From Candidatus Laterigemmans baculatus (GTDB lineage: Bacteria; Planctomycetota; Planctomycetia; Pirellulales; Pirellulaceae), in assembly GCF_010367455.1 (NCBI RefSeq), contig NZ_WRPR01000062.1, forward strand, positions 1 through 64,000: a DNA stretch of 64,000 nucleotides, read 5' to 3'. Positions within the stretch are counted from its first letter, which is position 1; every line of letters begins with the position of its first letter. This document shows, piece by piece, positions 1 through 8,959 of the stretch. The position numbers were made by a program, and so were the translations under genes. The notes below the pieces were generated by a model. That model saw only the letters and a list, made by a program, of their open reading frames with translations. It had not been told where the DNA came from and did no database searches.

Positions 1-113
1 GCAAGCCGAAGGCGACTGTGTTTTAAAAAGCAGTCGCCTTCGGCTTGCCGTTAAACGATTTTTCCGCGAGCCGTCCTGCTCCGAACCAATCCAACGTGGC
101 GCTGTCCAGCTAG
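1..113. repeat. Family A palindromic element, copy A1 (cut by window start)
   Basis: The window opens inside a hairpin whose arms read gcaagccgaaggcgactg and its complement around a ttttaaaa loop. The right flank (gatttttccgc, then aatccaa) ends in the terminal inverted repeat near 93-113, which closes with CTAG. The TAG stop of the neighbouring antiporter gene lies inside that CTAG. The right flank matches copy A4. Confidence 0.8.
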
Positions 114-1786
114 CCTTCGACTGGATTACCGAACCACCGCATCGCCGCGACCAGCATCGCCGCCCCGGCGAGCAGACACGCCCAAACCGGAGCTCCCAAA
201 CCGCTCGGCAGCGTGCCGCAAAGAATCGCCACGCCAGCGGCTAGCAACGCATAGGGCAGCTGCGTCCGCACGTGCAGAATGTGATCACACCCACTCGCTC
301 GGCTCGACAGCACCGTCGTATCGGAGATCGGCGAGCAATGGTCACCAAAAATCGAGCCGGCCAGGACCGCTCCCACCACCGCGATCAGCCACGGCCCGCC
401 GTCTGAGAGCACCTCTGCCTCTCCCACGACCGCCCCCCCGGCAGCGACCGCCAACTGTACCGAGAGCGGCGTCAGAATCGCCATCGTCCCCCAGCTGGTG
501 CCGGTCGAGAGGGCGACGAAACCGGCGGTGACAAAGATTGCCGTCGGCAGCATCCAGCCCGGCATCCCGCTGCTCCGCAAAACCTCGGCCAGAAAACCGC
601 CGGTGTCTAGAAACGGCCCCGCCACGACTTTGCCGTCCTCGATCGTCACTCCCTCGGTCATGCTGCTCAGCGACCACGCCAACCACAGGATCCACATCGC
701 CGGCAGCAGATGCGCCGCCCCTCGCGCCGCGCCGCCTAACAGTTCCGCAAGCGACGCCCGCCGCGCAACGACGCCCGAAAGCAGCGCCACGCCGAGCCCC
801 ACACCCCCTCCCCAGACGAGCGCCGCGTACGAATCGGCGCTGCCAATCACCTCTCCCCAGTACCGCAGAACGCCGAACCGATCCGCCGCGGCATGCGGGC
901 TGCCGGTCTGGACCAACACCACTCCGACCGTCACCACGCAGGCGACGACCGGCAGGACCGCGGCCAGCCACAACCAACGGTCCGCGGGGCGAACAACCTC
1001 GGCACTTCTGTCGGCACTCTTGTCAGAACTCCCATCGGCGGCACCACCCGGCACCGCCTCGGCAGCCGTCCAAGCGTCCTGTTCCGCCCGCCACATGGGA
1101 CCAAAATCGCGACCGCTCCAGGCGACCAGCGCGACCAGGACGAGCGCGAGGATTGCATAAAACCGATAAGCGACAGAGCTCACAAAGACGCCAAACGGAG
1201 TCACGTCCGCGGCCACTCCCGCCGCAACCAGACCTTCGCCAATCAAGCTGATCTCGGTCGCCACCCACGTGCTGACCAGCGCCAACCCAGCGACCGGAGC
1301 AGCGGTCGAATCGACTAAATACGCCAGCTTCGCTCGCGAGAACCGCAACCGGTCGGCGGTCGATTGCATCGTCGTCCCAAGCAACAGCGTATTGGCGTAA
1401 TCATCGAAGAAGATGACCAGCCCCAGCGCGCCGACCAGCCCCTGTCCGCCGCGACGGTGCGAGGCTCGCCGCGACAGGCTGCGGACGAGCGCTTCCATTC
1501 CCCCGCTGGCCGCCAAGACCCCCACCATCCCGCCGAGCAACAGGCTGAAGTACAGCACCTGCAGATGGCTCTCGTCGCGGAGCGCCGGAAACAGATGATC
1601 GTTCCACGCGGAATCCAAAGTCCCGGCCAGCGACCAGCCTCCGGGGGCGCCCGCGGAGAGCAACATCGCTCCGGCCAAAATCGCCAGCCCCAACGAGAGC
1701 ACGACGCGGCGGGTGAGAATCGCCAGCACGATTGCGATCAGCGGCGGGAGCAGACTGAGCCATCCATAGTCGTCCACAGTTCGCAT
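110..1786 (-). CDS. nhaC: NhaC-family Na+/H+ antiporter
   Basis: A 558-residue polytopic inner-membrane protein of the NhaC family, expected to exchange external protons for cytoplasmic Na+. Family landmarks visible in the sequence are a FFDDYANTLLLGT segment early in the transport core, a GTSWGTMAIL segment in the C-terminal half, and IFGDHCSPISDTT near the end, with hydrophobic helices throughout. I placed the start at the ATG opening MRTVDDYGWLSLLPP. The frame stays open upstream, but that extension is Arg/Pro-rich and overlaps the kinase gene ending at 1810. The gene follows the kinase by 23 bp and may be cotranscribed with it. The TAG stop falls in the terminal CTAG of repeat A1. The ion specificity is inferred from the family. 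Confidence 0.87.
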   Translation of the reverse strand: MRTVDDYGWLSLLPPLIAIVLAILTRRVVLSLGLAILAGAMLLSAGAPGGWSLAGTLDSAWNDHLFPALRDESHLQVLYFSLLLGGMVGVLAASGGMEALVRSLSRRASHRRGGQGLVGALGLVIFFDDYANTLLLGTTMQSTADRLRFSRAKLAYLVDSTAAPVAGLALVSTWVATEISLIGEGLVAAGVAADVTPFGVFVSSVAYRFYAILALVLVALVAWSGRDFGPMWRAEQDAWTAAEAVPGGAADGSSDKSADRSAEVVRPADRWLWLAAVLPVVACVVTVGVVLVQTGSPHAAADRFGVLRYWGEVIGSADSYAALVWGGGVGLGVALLSGVVARRASLAELLGGAARGAAHLLPAMWILWLAWSLSSMTEGVTIEDGKVVAGPFLDTGGFLAEVLRSSGMPGWMLPTAIFVTAGFVALSTGTSWGTMAILTPLSVQLAVAAGGAVVGEAEVLSDGGPWLIAVVGAVLAGSIFGDHCSPISDTTVLSSRASGCDHILHVRTQLPYALLAAGVAILCGTLPSGLGAPVWACLLAGAAMLVAAMRWFGNPVEG

Positions 1787-1809
1787 CCCTGAAACGAGGC
1801 GGCCTCTTG

Positions 1810-3135
1810 TTACGAAGCGGCGATCCACATTCGCGTTCGGCAGCCCACCGCCAGGCTCAGGATCGCCGCCCCGCCGCCGTGCGTTCGGGCCACGCGGTAG
1901 ACGCGGCACAGCCCCAGGCCCAGCCCGCGCCCCGCCTCGCGACCACTGTAGTAGGGATCAAAGGCGTGCTGCCGCGCCTCGTCGCTCAGCCCCGGACCGC
2001 TGTCGGTCACGTCGATCCGCAGCCGCTTCGGGCGACGCGAGAGGCGGAGGTCGATCGCACCGGAAGTCCCCACCGCTTCGATCGAGTTGCGAACCATCGC
2101 GCGGATCGCATCGGCCAACTGGTCGCGATCGGCGTCAACCGTCAGCGCCGCCGCGTTGTGCTGGTCCAGGCAGCGAAGTCGGATCGCGATATTCAGCGCT
2201 TCGCACTGGGGGCTCACTTCCTCGACGACCATCGCGGCCAACGCGGCGACATCGACGCGGCTGCGGCGCGGTCGCGGCGGGCGAGCAAAGTACATCAAGT
2301 CGGCGATCATCTCGTGCGCCCGCAGCGCCGAGTCGGTGATCCGCTCGAGCCGCTGTCGCCGCTGCGGATCCTCTTCCCCTTCGGCCAACTGCTGAGCACG
2401 GGTGCTGATGTTGGCCAGCGGATTGTTGATCTCATGGCTCAGCCCATAAGCCAACTGCCGCAGCGACTGGAGCTTCTCCGCCTGCAGACGCGTCGCAAAC
2501 CGGTCCCGAAGCATGCGGTGCTCGCGGAGCGTGCGCGCCAAGCGGCTGAGATCGAGGCTTCCTTCGCCGTAGCCGGGACCTGCAACGCCCGCCTCCGGCA
2601 ATGCCTCCTCCGCTTCGGCATCCAGCTCCACCTCTTCCGCCGCGTCGACCAGCCGCGGCCACGAGTTTTGCCAAGTCGCAGGAACCTGCGGGCCAGCCAC
2701 TTCGAGCCACCCGGCCGCCGCATCCATCCACTGTTCGACCGGCTGGCAGAGCGTGCGAGCGTAGAGTTCACTCCACCGGCAAAAGGCCGCGGGAGTCGGC
2801 GGCTCGGCCGCGGCCAACGCGCGATCGCCATCGAGCCACAGCCGCTCGGTCGCATCGCTGAGCCACACCGCCAGCTCATCGAGCTCGATCGCCGTCGCGG
2901 CCGCCGAGGGAACCGCGCGGAGATACTCGAGCGCCGCGAAGATCGCCAGCGGCGGGTCGCTCCGCAGCCGACCGGCAAGCGTCGCCACCGTACGCTCCGG
3001 ATCCAACGGTCCGCCGCCCGCGGAAGCTTCGGAGGTGCCGTCGAGCAGCACCGCCGCGAGCGCTTCGGCCGACCGCGGTGCAAGGGGCAACCGCCAAGCG
3101 GCTCCCCCCCATCGAACCGCCGGCAAGACCGTCAT
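1810..3135 (-). CDS. Sensor histidine kinase (HisKA + HATPase)
   Basis: A 441-residue kinase. The phosphoacceptor segment is GLSHEINNPLANI, the N box is MVRNSIEAV, the G1 box is DSGPGLS, and the G2 box is GRGLGLGL. The roughly 200-residue N-terminal region has no recognised domain and no clear membrane span, so the protein is probably cytoplasmic. The open frame extends to 3363, but everything above 3135 translates the intergenic repeat at 3197-3333, so I chose the ATG at 3135 (MTVLPAVRWGG). An ATG at 3234 is possible but would make residues from that repeat. The response regulator gene lies 251 bp upstream on the same strand and is the obvious candidate partner, though pairing is inferred from position. 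Confidence 0.85.
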   Translation of the reverse strand: MTVLPAVRWGGAAWRLPLAPRSAEALAAVLLDGTSEASAGGGPLDPERTVATLAGRLRSDPPLAIFAALEYLRAVPSAAATAIELDELAVWLSDATERLWLDGDRALAAAEPPTPAAFCRWSELYARTLCQPVEQWMDAAAGWLEVAGPQVPATWQNSWPRLVDAAEEVELDAEAEEALPEAGVAGPGYGEGSLDLSRLARTLREHRMLRDRFATRLQAEKLQSLRQLAYGLSHEINNPLANISTRAQQLAEGEEDPQRRQRLERITDSALRAHEMIADLMYFARPPRPRRSRVDVAALAAMVVEEVSPQCEALNIAIRLRCLDQHNAAALTVDADRDQLADAIRAMVRNSIEAVGTSGAIDLRLSRRPKRLRIDVTDSGPGLSDEARQHAFDPYYSGREAGRGLGLGLCRVYRVARTHGGGAAILSLAVGCRTRMWIAAS

Positions 3136-3196
3136 CCCTGATGTCCCTTCACTCAAAAAGCCGCTGGTGCCCGCGAGACACCACACGATCAGCGCT

Positions 3197-3333
3197 ATCA
3201 GCCGCCACGCGCTAGCGTCCGGTTGTTGCCGCATCTTTAGCAACCGGGGGCTAGCGCCCGGCGGCTGATGAATAATCCAGGCCAGCGTCCGGCGGCTGAT
3301 GAATAATCCAGGCCAGCGTCCGGCGGCTGATGA
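3197..3333. repeat. Family C2 palindromic repeat cluster
   Basis: Starts atcagccgccacgcgctagc, runs to an inverted counterpart (gctagcgcccggcggctgat), then two more partial copies ending ccggcggctgatga. The core is GCTAGC. Similar units occur at 6370, 35990 and 52640. It fills the gap between the response regulator and kinase genes. Confidence 0.8.
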
Positions 3334-3386
3334 CGGATCCGGGCTGGCTGCCCGACGGCTCATGCCCTACCCGCGTCAACCGCCGC

Positions 3387-3974
3387 TCAGTGCGTGACGC
3401 CGCGTTCCATCTCCAGCAGATCGCAGCCACGGTTCAGCAGGTCCTCGACCGCGAACGGTTTCTGCATGAAGTCGTTCGCGCCGGCACTCCGCAGCGAATC
3501 GACCTTGTCCTGCTCGACCATCCCCGAAATGCAGATGATCTTGACCGCGTCGAGCGAGGAATCGCTGCGGACCCGCTGACACACTTCCCGACCGTTGATG
3601 TCGGGGAGCATCACATCGAGAATCACCAGGTCGGGGCGGAACTCGTTGACCTGCATCCCCGCATCGAACCCGTTGTTCGCCGTGCGGATCTCGAACCGGC
3701 CATCGCGGACGAAGCCCTCGACGATCAGCTCCACCAGATCCTCGTCGTCGTCGACGACCAGTAGCTTCTTCTTGCCGCTCTCGAGCGCATCGGTTGGGAT
3801 CCCGTTGTCCTTCATGAAGGCATACAGGTGATCCCGCGGAATCCGTCGGAAGCGACTTCCGGGGACGCGAAAGCCTTTGAGCGAACCATTGTCAAAGCAG
3901 CGAATAATCGTCTGCTGACTGACCTTGCAGATCTTGGCCGCTTCACCGGTAGTGAAGACCGTTTTCTTGGTCAT
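3387..3974 (-). CDS. Response regulator with N-terminal excisionase/MerR-type HTH
   Basis: A 195-residue protein with an unusual order. Residues 1-60 are a helix-turn-helix of the excisionase/MerR type (FTTGEAAKICKVSQQTI, then SLKGFRVPGSRFRRIPRDHL). A CheY-like receiver domain follows (KKLLVVDDDEDLVELI). Its phosphoacceptor Asp is in LVILDVMLPD, the switch Ser in ICISGMVEQ and the conserved Lys in FMQKPF. The start at 3974 has an AGGAGGA ribosome-binding site about 10 bases upstream. The 14-codon upstream extension in the same frame is rejected because it would contain that site. It probably acts as a DNA-binding regulator controlled by phosphorylation. The kinase downstream is the likely partner. 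Confidence 0.88.
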   Translation of the reverse strand: MTKKTVFTTGEAAKICKVSQQTIIRCFDNGSLKGFRVPGSRFRRIPRDHLYAFMKDNGIPTDALESGKKKLLVVDDDEDLVELIVEGFVRDGRFEIRTANNGFDAGMQVNEFRPDLVILDVMLPDINGREVCQRVRSDSSLDAVKIICISGMVEQDKVDSLRSAGANDFMQKPFAVEDLLNRGCDLLEMERGVTH

Positions 3975-4346
3975 GGCAGTAATCCTCCTCCCTGGCACGA
4001 TAAGACCGGATCCCATTCAACCCGCAGCAAGCAACGGTCGTTGCCTCTGGCCGGCGGGTACTCCGGCCACTCGCTGCCCATTCGCCCCCGGCAACCAAAC
4101 CGGAACGCGGCGACCAGCGGTGGCTTGTTTAGCAAAGTCACGCAAACTCCGCACGATCACATTTCAGCGGTAATTTGCGCGGGTGAAGCAAGCGGTGAGG
4201 AGCTCCGCCCCCTTCCCGGATTGCCGATCTTGCCAAAGCACCGGAATTATACCCAACCCTCACAACCGGTCAAGATTGATATTTTCGCGCCAAGTTGAAC
4301 AACCGCAACAGGTTACGAAGAGAGTCCGGGCAGCAGTCGCGGAATT
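3975..4346. other. Intergenic region upstream of the response regulator
   Basis: About 370 bp between the divergent 5' end of the response regulator and repeat A2. I see no credible gene. It should contain the response regulator promoter, but I could not identify -35 and -10 boxes with confidence. Confidence 0.5.
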
Positions 4347-4413
4347 CGTTTAACGGCAAGCCGAAGGCGACTGCTTTTTAAAACACCGACGCCTGTGGCT
4401 TGCCGTTAAACGA
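4347..4413. repeat. Family A hairpin, copy A2 (core only)
   Basis: Arms cgtttaacggcaagcc and ggcttgccgttaaacg around a gcttttta-type centre. The long flanks and terminal repeats of copies A4 and A5 are not recognisable. It lies 48 bp downstream of the mnmG stop and could also act as a transcription terminator. Confidence 0.85.
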
Positions 4414-4460
4414 TCAAACACCCGCGTGCAGCGTCCTGCGGTTCTAGCCCCCCACGCGGC

Positions 4461-6329
4461 TCAGCTTTTTTTCGCGGCCGTTTTGGCGTCGAGATGCGCC
4501 AGCAACAGGGCCACGTCGGCCGGCGTGATCCCGCTGACCCGCCGGGCTTGGTCGAGCGTCGCGGGACGCACCTGCGACAATTTCTGGCGAGCTTCGGTTC
4601 GCAGCGGGCGAATCGCGGCGTAATCGAAATTCAGCGGGATCTTCTTTTCGCTTAGCCGACGATGGCGATCGACTTCCGCTCGCTGGCGATCGACGTAGCC
4701 GCTGTACTTCACGTCGTACATCACTTGCCGCGCGGCCGCTGCCGAGAGCCCGGCGAGGGCCGGGACGTGGCTGACGATCTCATCCCACTCGACCTCGGGG
4801 CGCTTGAGGTACTTTTCCGCCGGCTGCTCGCCGACGCGTCCGCTCGCGAGCCACTCGAGTCCCTGGGCGATCTCCGCCAATTTCGCTCCCAGACGCCGCA
4901 CCCGCTCGCCGCCGACCAATCCCGCTTGCTCGGCCAGCGGCGTCAGCCGCCGATCGGCATTGTCCTGGCGGAGCAGCAAACGGAATTCAGCCCGGCTCGT
5001 AAACATCCGGTAGGGCTCGTCGGCCCCGCTGGTGACCAGGTCGTCGATCAGCACGCCGATGTAGGCTTGGTCGCGGGAGAGGACCAGCGGCGGTCGGCCG
5101 GCGGCGGCCAGCGCCGCGTTGGCCCCAGCGAGGAGCCCCTGCCCGGCCGCTTCCTCGTAGCCCGTCGTGCCGTTGATTTGACCGGCCAAGTACAGCCCAC
5201 CGACCCGTTTGGTCTCCAAATGCGGGAGCAGCTGGGTCGGCGGACAGTAGTCGTACTCGACCGCATAGCCGTAGCGCATGATCCGCGCCGCCTCGAGCCC
5301 CGGGATGTGCCGCAGCATCTCGTCCTGGACGTCCCGCGGAAGGCTGGTCGAGATCCCGTTGACGTAGACTTCCTGCGTCTGCCGGCCTTCGGGTTCGAGA
5401 AACAGTTGGTGGCTGGTCTTGTCGGCAAAGCGGACGATCTTGTCCTCGATCGAAGGACAATACCGCGGCCCGCGGCTTTCGATCCGCCCGCTGTACATCG
5501 GAGCTCGATGGAGATTGGCGCGGATCAGATCGTGGACCGCCTCGTTGGTGTGCGTGATGTAGCAGTCGAGTTGGGTTTGCTCGATGCGGTCGTTCAGATA
5601 CGAAAACGGCTCGGGATCGGAGTCGCCGGGCTGCGGTTCGGTGCGCGAAAAGTCGATCGTGCGAGCCGACAACCGCGGCGGCGTCCCCGTCTTGAACCGC
5701 TCGATGGCGAACCCCAGCCGATGCAGCGCGCCGCTGATCCCAGCGGTGGTTCCCTCGCCGGCTCGCCCACCACGCGACTGGGCTTCGCCGGTGTGCATGA
5801 CCGCTTTCAAAAAGGTGCCGGTGGTCAGCACCACGCACGGCGCGCGGTAGACCGCATCGCCAGCGACTGCGACGCCGACGATCTTCGCCCGCCGCAACTG
5901 GCTCTCGGCGAACGAATCGTCCGCGGGAGCTTCTTCGGTCAGCAGGTCCACGACGACTTCTTGGCGGAGGTCGAGGTTCGGTTGCTCCTCGATCAGCCGT
6001 TTGATCTCGGTCTGGTACCCCCGCTTGTCGGCCTGGGCGCGAGGGCTGTGCATCGCCGGTCCCTTGCGGCAGTTGAGCATCCGGAACTGAATTCCGGTGG
6101 CGTCGGTCGCTCGCCCCATCAAGCCGCCGAGCGCGTCGACTTCGCGGACGATCTGACCTTTGGCCACGCCCCCGATCGCCGGGTTGCAGCTCATCTGGCC
6201 GACCGTGTCGAGGTTCGTTGTCAGCAGCGCCACGCGTGCCCCGAGCCGAGCTGCAGCCGCAGCCGCTTCGGTCCCCGCGTGTCCGGCTCCCACGACGACC
6301 ACGTCGTAGTGATATTCGATCGCACTCAT
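4461..6329 (-). CDS. mnmG: tRNA uridine 5-carboxymethylaminomethyl modification enzyme MnmG
   Basis: A 622-residue FAD enzyme that, with MnmE, builds the carboxymethylaminomethyl group on wobble U34 of certain tRNAs. The FAD-binding dinucleotide motif is at the N-terminus ([15 protein letters not shown]). Other family segments are [30 protein letters not shown] and a C-terminal [14 protein letters not shown] domain. Length and order are normal for the family. The start at 6329 (MSAIEYHYD) places the Rossmann motif as in homologues. An upstream ATG at 6371 would add 14 Arg/Glu-rich residues. No mnmE is present here. Confidence 0.97.
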   Translation of the reverse strand: MSAIEYHYDVVVVGAGHAGTEAAAAAARLGARVALLTTNLDTVGQMSCNPAIGGVAKGQIVREVDALGGLMGRATDATGIQFRMLNCRKGPAMHSPRAQADKRGYQTEIKRLIEEQPNLDLRQEVVVDLLTEEAPADDSFAESQLRRAKIVGVAVAGDAVYRAPCVVLTTGTFLKAVMHTGEAQSRGGRAGEGTTAGISGALHRLGFAIERFKTGTPPRLSARTIDFSRTEPQPGDSDPEPFSYLNDRIEQTQLDCYITHTNEAVHDLIRANLHRAPMYSGRIESRGPRYCPSIEDKIVRFADKTSHQLFLEPEGRQTQEVYVNGISTSLPRDVQDEMLRHIPGLEAARIMRYGYAVEYDYCPPTQLLPHLETKRVGGLYLAGQINGTTGYEEAAGQGLLAGANAALAAAGRPPLVLSRDQAYIGVLIDDLVTSGADEPYRMFTSRAEFRLLLRQDNADRRLTPLAEQAGLVGGERVRRLGAKLAEIAQGLEWLASGRVGEQPAEKYLKRPEVEWDEIVSHVPALAGLSAAAARQVMYDVKYSGYVDRQRAEVDRHRRLSEKKIPLNFDYAAIRPLRTEARQKLSQVRPATLDQARRVSGITPADVALLLAHLDAKTAAKKS

Positions 6330-6369
6330 CCCGCGTCCTCGTTCCAACTCAATCATCAGCCGCTTATTC

Positions 6370-6397
6370 ATCAGCCGCCACGCGCTAGCGTCCGGTT
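6370..6397. repeat. Family C2 repeat unit
   Basis: Half-unit atcagccgccacgcgctagc plus gtccggtt, preceded by a short atcagccgctt fragment at about 6355. It lies just upstream of mnmG. Confidence 0.75.
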
Positions 6398-6428
6398 CCC
6401 ACAGACTCCGCGAAAACGTCCCCCTGAT

Positions 6429-6510
6429 CGTTTAACGGTAAGCCGCAGGCGACTGCTTTTTGTAACCCTGTCGCCTAGAAACACAGTCGCCTGCGGCTTG
6501 CCGTTAAACG
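6429..6510. repeat. Family A hairpin, copy A3 (core only, longer loop)
   Basis: Arms cgtttaacggtaagccgcag and the matching ctgcggcttgccgttaaacg, with a loop longer than in the other copies. It sits between the divergently transcribed mnmG and the secreted repeat protein, so it is not a simple 3'-end terminator. Confidence 0.85.
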
Positions 6511-6636
6511 ATTTCTCCCCACCCCCGACGATTTTTCCTCAAGTTCCGTTACTTGGCCGGCCGAATGGCTGAAAGGTGGTTCCGCGCTTGTCGCTCGCGA
6601 TCCGCACCCACCGACGCCTTTTGCGGAGCTCCGGCC

Positions 6637-8700
6637 ATGCATGCCAAACTCACAGCACTTCTGGCAGCCGTCACCGCAGTCTACGCCCCAGCAGCGACTT
6701 TCGCCCAGGGTCCGGGCGCGGCTTCACGCCTTCCCGCTGCTCATGCGAGCGGTTCGATGCCCGGCGGGTACGGGGCCGGCGGGTACGGGACGGGCGGGTA
6801 CGGGACGGGCGGGTACGGGATTGATGGGCAAGCGACCAGCGGCTCGGCGACGCCCGGCGTGGTGATGAACCTGCGGCAGTTCGAGATCCCGTTCAGCGTC
6901 GACACCAGCGGCTCGCGTCCGCTTCACGTCGAGCTGTTCGTCTCCCGCAACCAGGGCCAGCAGTGGGAACTGTTCGCTCGCCAGCCGGCCAACGGGCGGC
7001 ACTTTCAATTCTCCGCCCCGGACGACGGCCACTACTGGTTTGCTACCCGGACGATCGACGTCGCAGGCAACGCCCATCCGCCGGGAAACCGGATCGCGCC
7101 GCAGTTGCACGTGACGGTCGACACCACGCGGCCGCAGTTGACCGTTCAAGCCGACGTCGACGCCACCGGACAAGTCCGGGTCAGCTTCGTCTATGCCGAT
7201 GCCGCGCCGGCAGCGAACGTCGTCCAGCTCCAGTACATGACCGACACCCACCGCACCGAGTGGGTCCCGGTCGAGGTGCCCAGCCAAAACATCTCCGACC
7301 GCGGCGATGGCTCGCGGCAGGGGCAAGTCGAATTCGTGCCGGCGGGAAATTGGCGATACTTGAACGTGCGGGTCGTGGCTTTCGATCAAGCCGGGAACCA
7401 AGCCGACGTCGTAAAACAAGTCGAGCGGCCGCGGATCGCGGGAACCCCTGCCCACCTCGCCAGCAACGTCGCCCCAAGCCTTCCCGCAGGCAGCCCGCTG
7501 GCGAATCCTCCGGCGCGAATGCCGCAGGTGGGTTCGGCCGCCTCCGGAGCTCTCGACGGTGGTTACGCCATGGTGAGTCCTTCACGGGCGTTTCCCCCCA
7601 GCCCCGCTCCGGCTGCCGCGCCTGCAGCGGTTGCTCCAGAGGGATCCACGGCGAATCCCTACGCCGGTGGCTATAGCGACGCCGACCGCGCCGCGAGCAG
7701 CTACCGCGGACTGGACCCCGTTCCTCCGAGCAGCGCAATGCGACCGATCAGCATCGAGACGCTGCCAACCCCAGCAGGCGAACCCGACGCGGTGTACCCC
7801 ACGCGGTCCGTCCCTCAAGGCCCCTCGATGGCTCCCCCATCGAACGCTGCCCCACTGCCCGGCGACGGCGGCTACCGCACCGGCCGCCCCGACTACGAGG
7901 CCCAACCCGACTACGAGGCCCAACCCAACTATCAAGCCCAGCCCAACTATCAAGCCCAGCCCGGCTATCAAGACCAGCCCAACTATCAAGCCCAACCCAA
8001 CCTTGAAGACCAGCCCGGAACATTCCAGTCGGGGCCCGCGGCGAGCGTCCCTGGGATCTCGATCGACGAGAGTGAGATCCGCCAGAGCCGGTCGCGTCAG
8101 TTCAGTCTCGACTACGAAGTCGAATCGGTGGGGTCCAAGGGGATCGACGAAGTGGAACTGTGGGGTTCGAGCGACGGCGGCCGAACCTGGAGCAACTGGG
8201 GAGCGGATCCGGACCGCCAAAGCCCATTCGACATCGAAACGGTCAACTCAGGGCTGTACGGTTTTTGCATCGTCGTGGTCGGCGGCAACGGCTTGACCAG
8301 CCACCGTCCGCAGCCGGGTGACGAGGCCGATATCTACGTCCGCGTCGACGACACCGCTCCGGAAGTCCACTTGCTGGCGGCCCGCTACGGCGAAGGGGAT
8401 GAGGCCGGCGCGCTGGTCATCGAGTACTCCTACCGCGACGACAATCCCGCCTCCCGCCCCGTCACGCTCTCGTTCAGCGGCAATCCCGGCGGCCCTTGGA
8501 CGACGATCGCCACGGGACTCGACGCCACCGGCCGCTATGCCTGGCCGGCCGACCCGCGGCTGCCGCGCGAGATATTCTTGCGGATCGAAGGAGTCGACCG
8601 AGCCGGCAACGTGGGGGTCCAAGCCCGCGACACGCCGGTCGCCGTCCAAGGACTCGCTCCCAAAGCCCGCATCCGAGGCTTCCAGCCCATCGCCCAGTAA
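6637..8700 (+). CDS. Secreted repeat protein with Ig-like segments, function unknown
   Basis: A 687-residue protein I do not recognise. It begins with a signal peptide (LTALLAAVTAVYAPAATFAQ), then a short GGYGTGGYGT tandem tract. Related beta-sandwich-like segments follow, with the pattern VELFVSRNQGQQWELFA ... RTIDVAGN. The pattern returns near residues 500-580 (VELWGSSDGGRTWSNWG) and again near the C-terminus (SFSGNPGGPWTTIA ... GVDRAGN). Between them is a Pro/Gln/Tyr-rich linker with about six YxAQP units (about 8 bp codon-level repeats at 7885-8010). The ATG at 6637 follows GGAG at good spacing. The frame is open to 6553 but that part is not signal-like. Probably an exported surface or periplasmic protein. 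Confidence 0.8.
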   Translation: MHAKLTALLAAVTAVYAPAATFAQGPGAASRLPAAHASGSMPGGYGAGGYGTGGYGTGGYGIDGQATSGSATPGVVMNLRQFEIPFSVDTSGSRPLHVELFVSRNQGQQWELFARQPANGRHFQFSAPDDGHYWFATRTIDVAGNAHPPGNRIAPQLHVTVDTTRPQLTVQADVDATGQVRVSFVYADAAPAANVVQLQYMTDTHRTEWVPVEVPSQNISDRGDGSRQGQVEFVPAGNWRYLNVRVVAFDQAGNQADVVKQVERPRIAGTPAHLASNVAPSLPAGSPLANPPARMPQVGSAASGALDGGYAMVSPSRAFPPSPAPAAAPAAVAPEGSTANPYAGGYSDADRAASSYRGLDPVPPSSAMRPISIETLPTPAGEPDAVYPTRSVPQGPSMAPPSNAAPLPGDGGYRTGRPDYEAQPDYEAQPNYQAQPNYQAQPGYQDQPNYQAQPNLEDQPGTFQSGPAASVPGISIDESEIRQSRSRQFSLDYEVESVGSKGIDEVELWGSSDGGRTWSNWGADPDRQSPFDIETVNSGLYGFCIVVVGGNGLTSHRPQPGDEADIYVRVDDTAPEVHLLAARYGEGDEAGALVIEYSYRDDNPASRPVTLSFSGNPGGPWTTIATGLDATGRYAWPADPRLPREIFLRIEGVDRAGNVGVQARDTPVAVQGLAPKARIRGFQPIAQ

Positions 8701-8757
8701 CGTGGGCTGATGAAACGGATTTCGGAGGCCAGACGCTTCTGCGCGGTACTTCACCCT

Positions 8758-8830
8758 CAGCCCGAAGGGTTCGAACATCACAGCCCAGGGCACAGCGCCG
8801 CGGCGAAGCCGCAGAGCGCCGCCCTGGGTA
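8758..8830. repeat. Family B repeat, single copy B1
   Basis: Reads agcccgaagggtt, then cagcccagggcacagcgccg, cggcgaagccgcagagc and gccctgggt. The outer cagggc/gccctg and inner gcggc/gccgc arms can form a hairpin. It fills most of the gap between the secreted repeat protein and holA. Related composite copies are at 10024 and 40338. Confidence 0.85.
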
Positions 8831-8959
8831 CCGGAGCGCACCAGTGCGCCAAGCCCTGATGGGGCGGCACAACCTCACGAGGTGGGGTAGGTTCCGGACC
8901 TGCCATCTCTCAGAATATTGGCAGCCCCTGGTCCTCCCGCTCCCCCCTGCCCTGTTCCG

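Noticed and set aside
1807-3141. Long plus-strand ORF antisense to the histidine kinase (444 codons)
   Set aside because: It lies opposite a gene with clear kinase motifs, has high Arg/Gln content and no domain. High GC makes long antisense frames common here.
3135-3363. Longer N-terminus for the histidine kinase
   Set aside because: The extension translates the C2 repeat, which recurs in other intergenic gaps. It is not coding conservation.
4662-6572. 636-codon plus-strand ORF antisense to mnmG
   Set aside because: mnmG on the other strand is unambiguous, and the antisense product is Arg/Pro/Gln-rich with no recognisable fold.
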